Below are positions 11,403 through 13,355 of a stretch of DNA of 13,355 nt, one piece after another. The stretch lies in NCBI GenBank assembly GCA_048380335.1, contig DBFCCI010000003.1:1-13355 (forward strand), written 5' to 3'. The notes beneath the pieces are model-generated. The model was not told the origin of the DNA. It ran no database searches and saw only the letters and a list, made by a program, of their open reading frames with translations. The stretch comes from Lachnospira sp900551945 (GTDB lineage: Bacteria; Bacillota; Clostridia; Lachnospirales; Lachnospiraceae). Every line of letters begins with the position of its first letter. The stretch's first letter is position 1. The position numbers were made by a program, and so were the translations under genes.

Positions 11403-13355
11403 GTGTTAGATTTGGCAGAGAAGAATAAAGCACAAGGACCTGATGTTAATGAACAGATAAAGGTAAGAATGGATAAGCTTAAGGCATTACAAGAAGCTGG
11501 TAAAGACCCATTTCAGATAACTAAGTATGATGTTACACATCATACAGACGAAATTAGAACTATATATGAAGCACATGAGAAGGAGCTTCTTGGAGACAGA
11601 CCAGAAGTTAATACTGATGGTTTAGATGAGCAGCAGGCAAGAGAAGCTGTTAATGCGGACTACAATGAAAGAAGAGCTATTATGGATGCTTCTCCAATTA
11701 AAGTAAGTTTTGCAGGACGTATGATGTTTAAGAGAGTAATGGGAAAGGCTTCTTTCTGTAACATTGCTGACCTTAAGGGTAGAATACAGGCATATATATC
11801 AAAAGATTCTATTGGTGATGAAGCTTATGCTGATTTTAAGAAGTCAGATATAGGTGACATTTTTGGTATTAAGGGATTTATTTTTAGAACTAAGACAGGT
11901 GAGATATCAGTTCATGCTGAGGAAATCACACTTCTTTCTAAGAGTTTACAGGTACTTCCAGAGAAGTTCCACGGAATTACTGATACTGAGATGAGATATC
12001 GTCAAAGATATGTAGATTTAATTATGAACCCTGAAGTTAAGGATACATTTGTAAAGCGTTCTCAGATTATTAAAGAGATTAGAAAGTTCCTTGATGGCAG
12101 AGATTTTATAGAAGTTGAGACTCCAACACTTGTAGCTAATGCAGGTGGTGCAGCAGCAAGACCTTTTGAAACACATTACAATGCACTTGATGAAGATGTT
12201 AAGCTTCGTATTTCTTTGGAGCTTTATCTTAAGCGACTTATTGTTGGTGGTCTTGAAAGAGTATATGAAATTGGACGAGTGTATCGTAATGAAGGTGTAG
12301 ATACAAGACACAATCCTGAATTTACACTTATGGAACTTTATCAGGCCTATACAGATTATGAAGGTATGATGGAGCTTACAGAAAGTATGTTCAGACATCT
12401 TGCACAGACTGTATGCGGTACAACTAAGATTACTTACAATGGTACTGAAATCGACCTCGGAAAGCCATTTAGAAGACTTACTATGAATGATGCAATTAAG
12501 GAATATGCAGGTATTGATTTTGATACAGTTAAGACTGATGAAGAAGCAAAGGCACTTGCTAAGGAAAGAAATATTGAGTTTGAAGAACGTCATACAAAGG
12601 GTGATATAATTAACCTTTTCTTTGAAACATATTGTGAAGAAAAGTTAATTCAGCCTACATTTATTATGGACCACCCTCTTGCAATATCACCACTTACTAA
12701 GAAGAAGCCAACTGACCCTGAAAAGGTTGAACGTTTTGAGCTTTTCATTAATACATGGGAAATGTGTAACGCATATTCAGAGCTTAATGACCCAATAGAC
12801 CAGAGAGAACGTTTTGCACAGCAGGATAAGAATGCAGAAAATGGTGATGAAGAGGCTCAGCACACAGATGAAGATTTCCTTAATGCGCTTGCAGTAGGTA
12901 TGCCACCAACTGGCGGTATTGGTTATGGTATTGACAGACTTGTTATGTTGCTTACAGATTCACCAGCTATTAGAGATGTATTGTTATTCCCTACAATGAA
13001 GTCATTAGATGGTGTAAATAAGAAAAATGATGTAAATAATACAGCTTCTGAAGCACCTGAAAAAAATGTAAAAACTGAGTCTGAAAAGATTGATTTTTCT
13101 AAGGTAAAGGTAGAGCCTTTATTTGAGGAATTTGTTGATTTTGATACATTCAGCAAGTCAGATTTCCGTGCAGTAAAGGTTAAAGAGTGTGTTGCAGTAC
13201 CGAAGTCAAAGAAACTGTTACAGTTTACTCTTGATGACGGAACAGGCACAGACAGAACCATTTTAAGCGGTATTCATAGCTTTTATGAGCCGGAAGAACT
13301 GGTTGGAAAGACTCTTATTGCTATCACAAATCTTCCACCGAGAGCTATGATGGGC
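11403..13355 (+). CDS. lysS: Lysyl-tRNA synthetase (class II) with C-terminal tRNA-binding domain, 3' end outside the window
   Basis: Charges tRNA-Lys with lysine. The frame is open for 651 codons without a stop. Counting from the TTG at 11412: an N-terminal anticodon-binding OB fold (about 60-170), motif 1 FLDGRDFIEVETPTL (about 227-241), motif 2 YEIGRVYRNEGVDTRHNPEF (285-304, Arg292), motif 3 GGIGYGIDRLVMLL (501-514, Arg509), and the usual end IRDVLLFPTMK (520-530). Normal bacterial LysRS stops here. This one continues through a polar linker (about 533-565) into an EMAP-II/MetRS-type tRNA-binding domain with FSKSDFRAVKVKE, VPKSKKLLQF and ILSGIHSFYEPEELVGKTL, cut by the window end after PPRAMMG. 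The start is uncertain: GTG 11403 fits the hairpin-shortened distance, TTG 11412 (then AEKNKAQ) fits typical N-termini, ATT 11382 fits spacing. No T-box precedes it. Confidence 0.92.
   Translation, partial: MLDLAEKNKAQGPDVNEQIKVRMDKLKALQEAGKDPFQITKYDVTHHTDEIRTIYEAHEKELLGDRPEVNTDGLDEQQAREAVNADYNERRAIMDASPIKVSFAGRMMFKRVMGKASFCNIADLKGRIQAYISKDSIGDEAYADFKKSDIGDIFGIKGFIFRTKTGEISVHAEEITLLSKSLQVLPEKFHGITDTEMRYRQRYVDLIMNPEVKDTFVKRSQIIKEIRKFLDGRDFIEVETPTLVANAGGAAARPFETHYNALDEDVKLRISLELYLKRLIVGGLERVYEIGRVYRNEGVDTRHNPEFTLMELYQAYTDYEGMMELTESMFRHLAQTVCGTTKITYNGTEIDLGKPFRRLTMNDAIKEYAGIDFDTVKTDEEAKALAKERNIEFEERHTKGDIINLFFETYCEEKLIQPTFIMDHPLAISPLTKKKPTDPEKVERFELFINTWEMCNAYSELNDPIDQRERFAQQDKNAENGDEEAQHTDEDFLNALAVGMPPTGGIGYGIDRLVMLLTDSPAIRDVLLFPTMKSLDGVNKKNDVNNTASEAPEKNVKTESEKIDFSKVKVEPLFEEFVDFDTFSKSDFRAVKVKECVAVPKSKKLLQFTLDDGTGTDRTILSGIHSFYEPEELVGKTLIAITNLPPRAMMG

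Noticed and set aside
12018..12593. 191-codon minus-strand open frame
   Set aside because: It is antisense to well-conserved LysRS coding sequence and its composition (Cys, Ile, Phe rich) is that of a shadow frame.
1..13355. CRISPR array near the Cas9-like nuclease
   Set aside because: No series of regularly spaced direct repeats occurs anywhere in the window; the nuclease is IscB, which uses an omega RNA.

Overview
The window looks like a chromosomal segment of an AT-rich Firmicute, most likely a member of Clostridia close to Lachnospiraceae. The pointers are the infC-rpmI-rplT order behind a long leader, the argF / birA / dusB / greA / lysS neighbourhood with two small unknown genes, strong AGGAGG-type ribosome binding sites, and protein sequences that read like those of this family. 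No tRNA, rRNA or CRISPR array is visible.

Region 1 (1-1900, all minus strand) is most of a mobile element of the IS200/IS605 superfamily. From its promoter-proximal side it holds about 280 nt of structured non-coding DNA, then a complete 424-residue IscB (RuvC plus HNH nuclease, the Cas9 ancestor family, not an ordinary TnpB), then the start of a Y1 HUH transposase tnpA. tnpA begins inside the 3' end of iscB and runs off the window. The non-coding block has the position and fold complexity expected of an omega RNA. The element abuts the stop codon of degV, which is read in the same direction.

Region 2 (1900-2823) is degV with its promoter. Region 3 (2887-4696) is the translation operon infC-rpmI-rplT on the plus strand. 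It has a good promoter, a roughly 550-nt leader with two terminator-like hairpins, an ATT start codon for infC and a terminator after rplT.

Region 4 (4737-6601) holds an exported trigger-factor-like lipoprotein (plus) facing a dUTPase gene (minus), with a bidirectional terminator between them and a diverged copy of a repeat that also lies in the infC leader. Region 5 (6602-7087) is non-coding and contains a perfect 15-bp inverted repeat and a 155-bp nested inverted repeat.

Region 6 (7088-10699) is a compact operon: ornithine carbamoyltransferase, a small membrane protein, the biotin ligase/repressor BirA, a small acidic protein and a tRNA-dihydrouridine synthase. Region 7 (10709-13355) starts with a consensus promoter and carries greA and then lysS. 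The LysRS has an extra C-terminal tRNA-binding (EMAP-II/MetRS-type) domain and is cut by the window end.

The most notable system is the complete IscB-omega RNA locus with an overlapping Y1 transposase, whose presumptive guide would be read from the 3' end of degV. The LysRS-tRBD fusion, the hairpin between the lysS ribosome binding site and start, the double-terminator infC leader and the long inverted repeat are secondary points.
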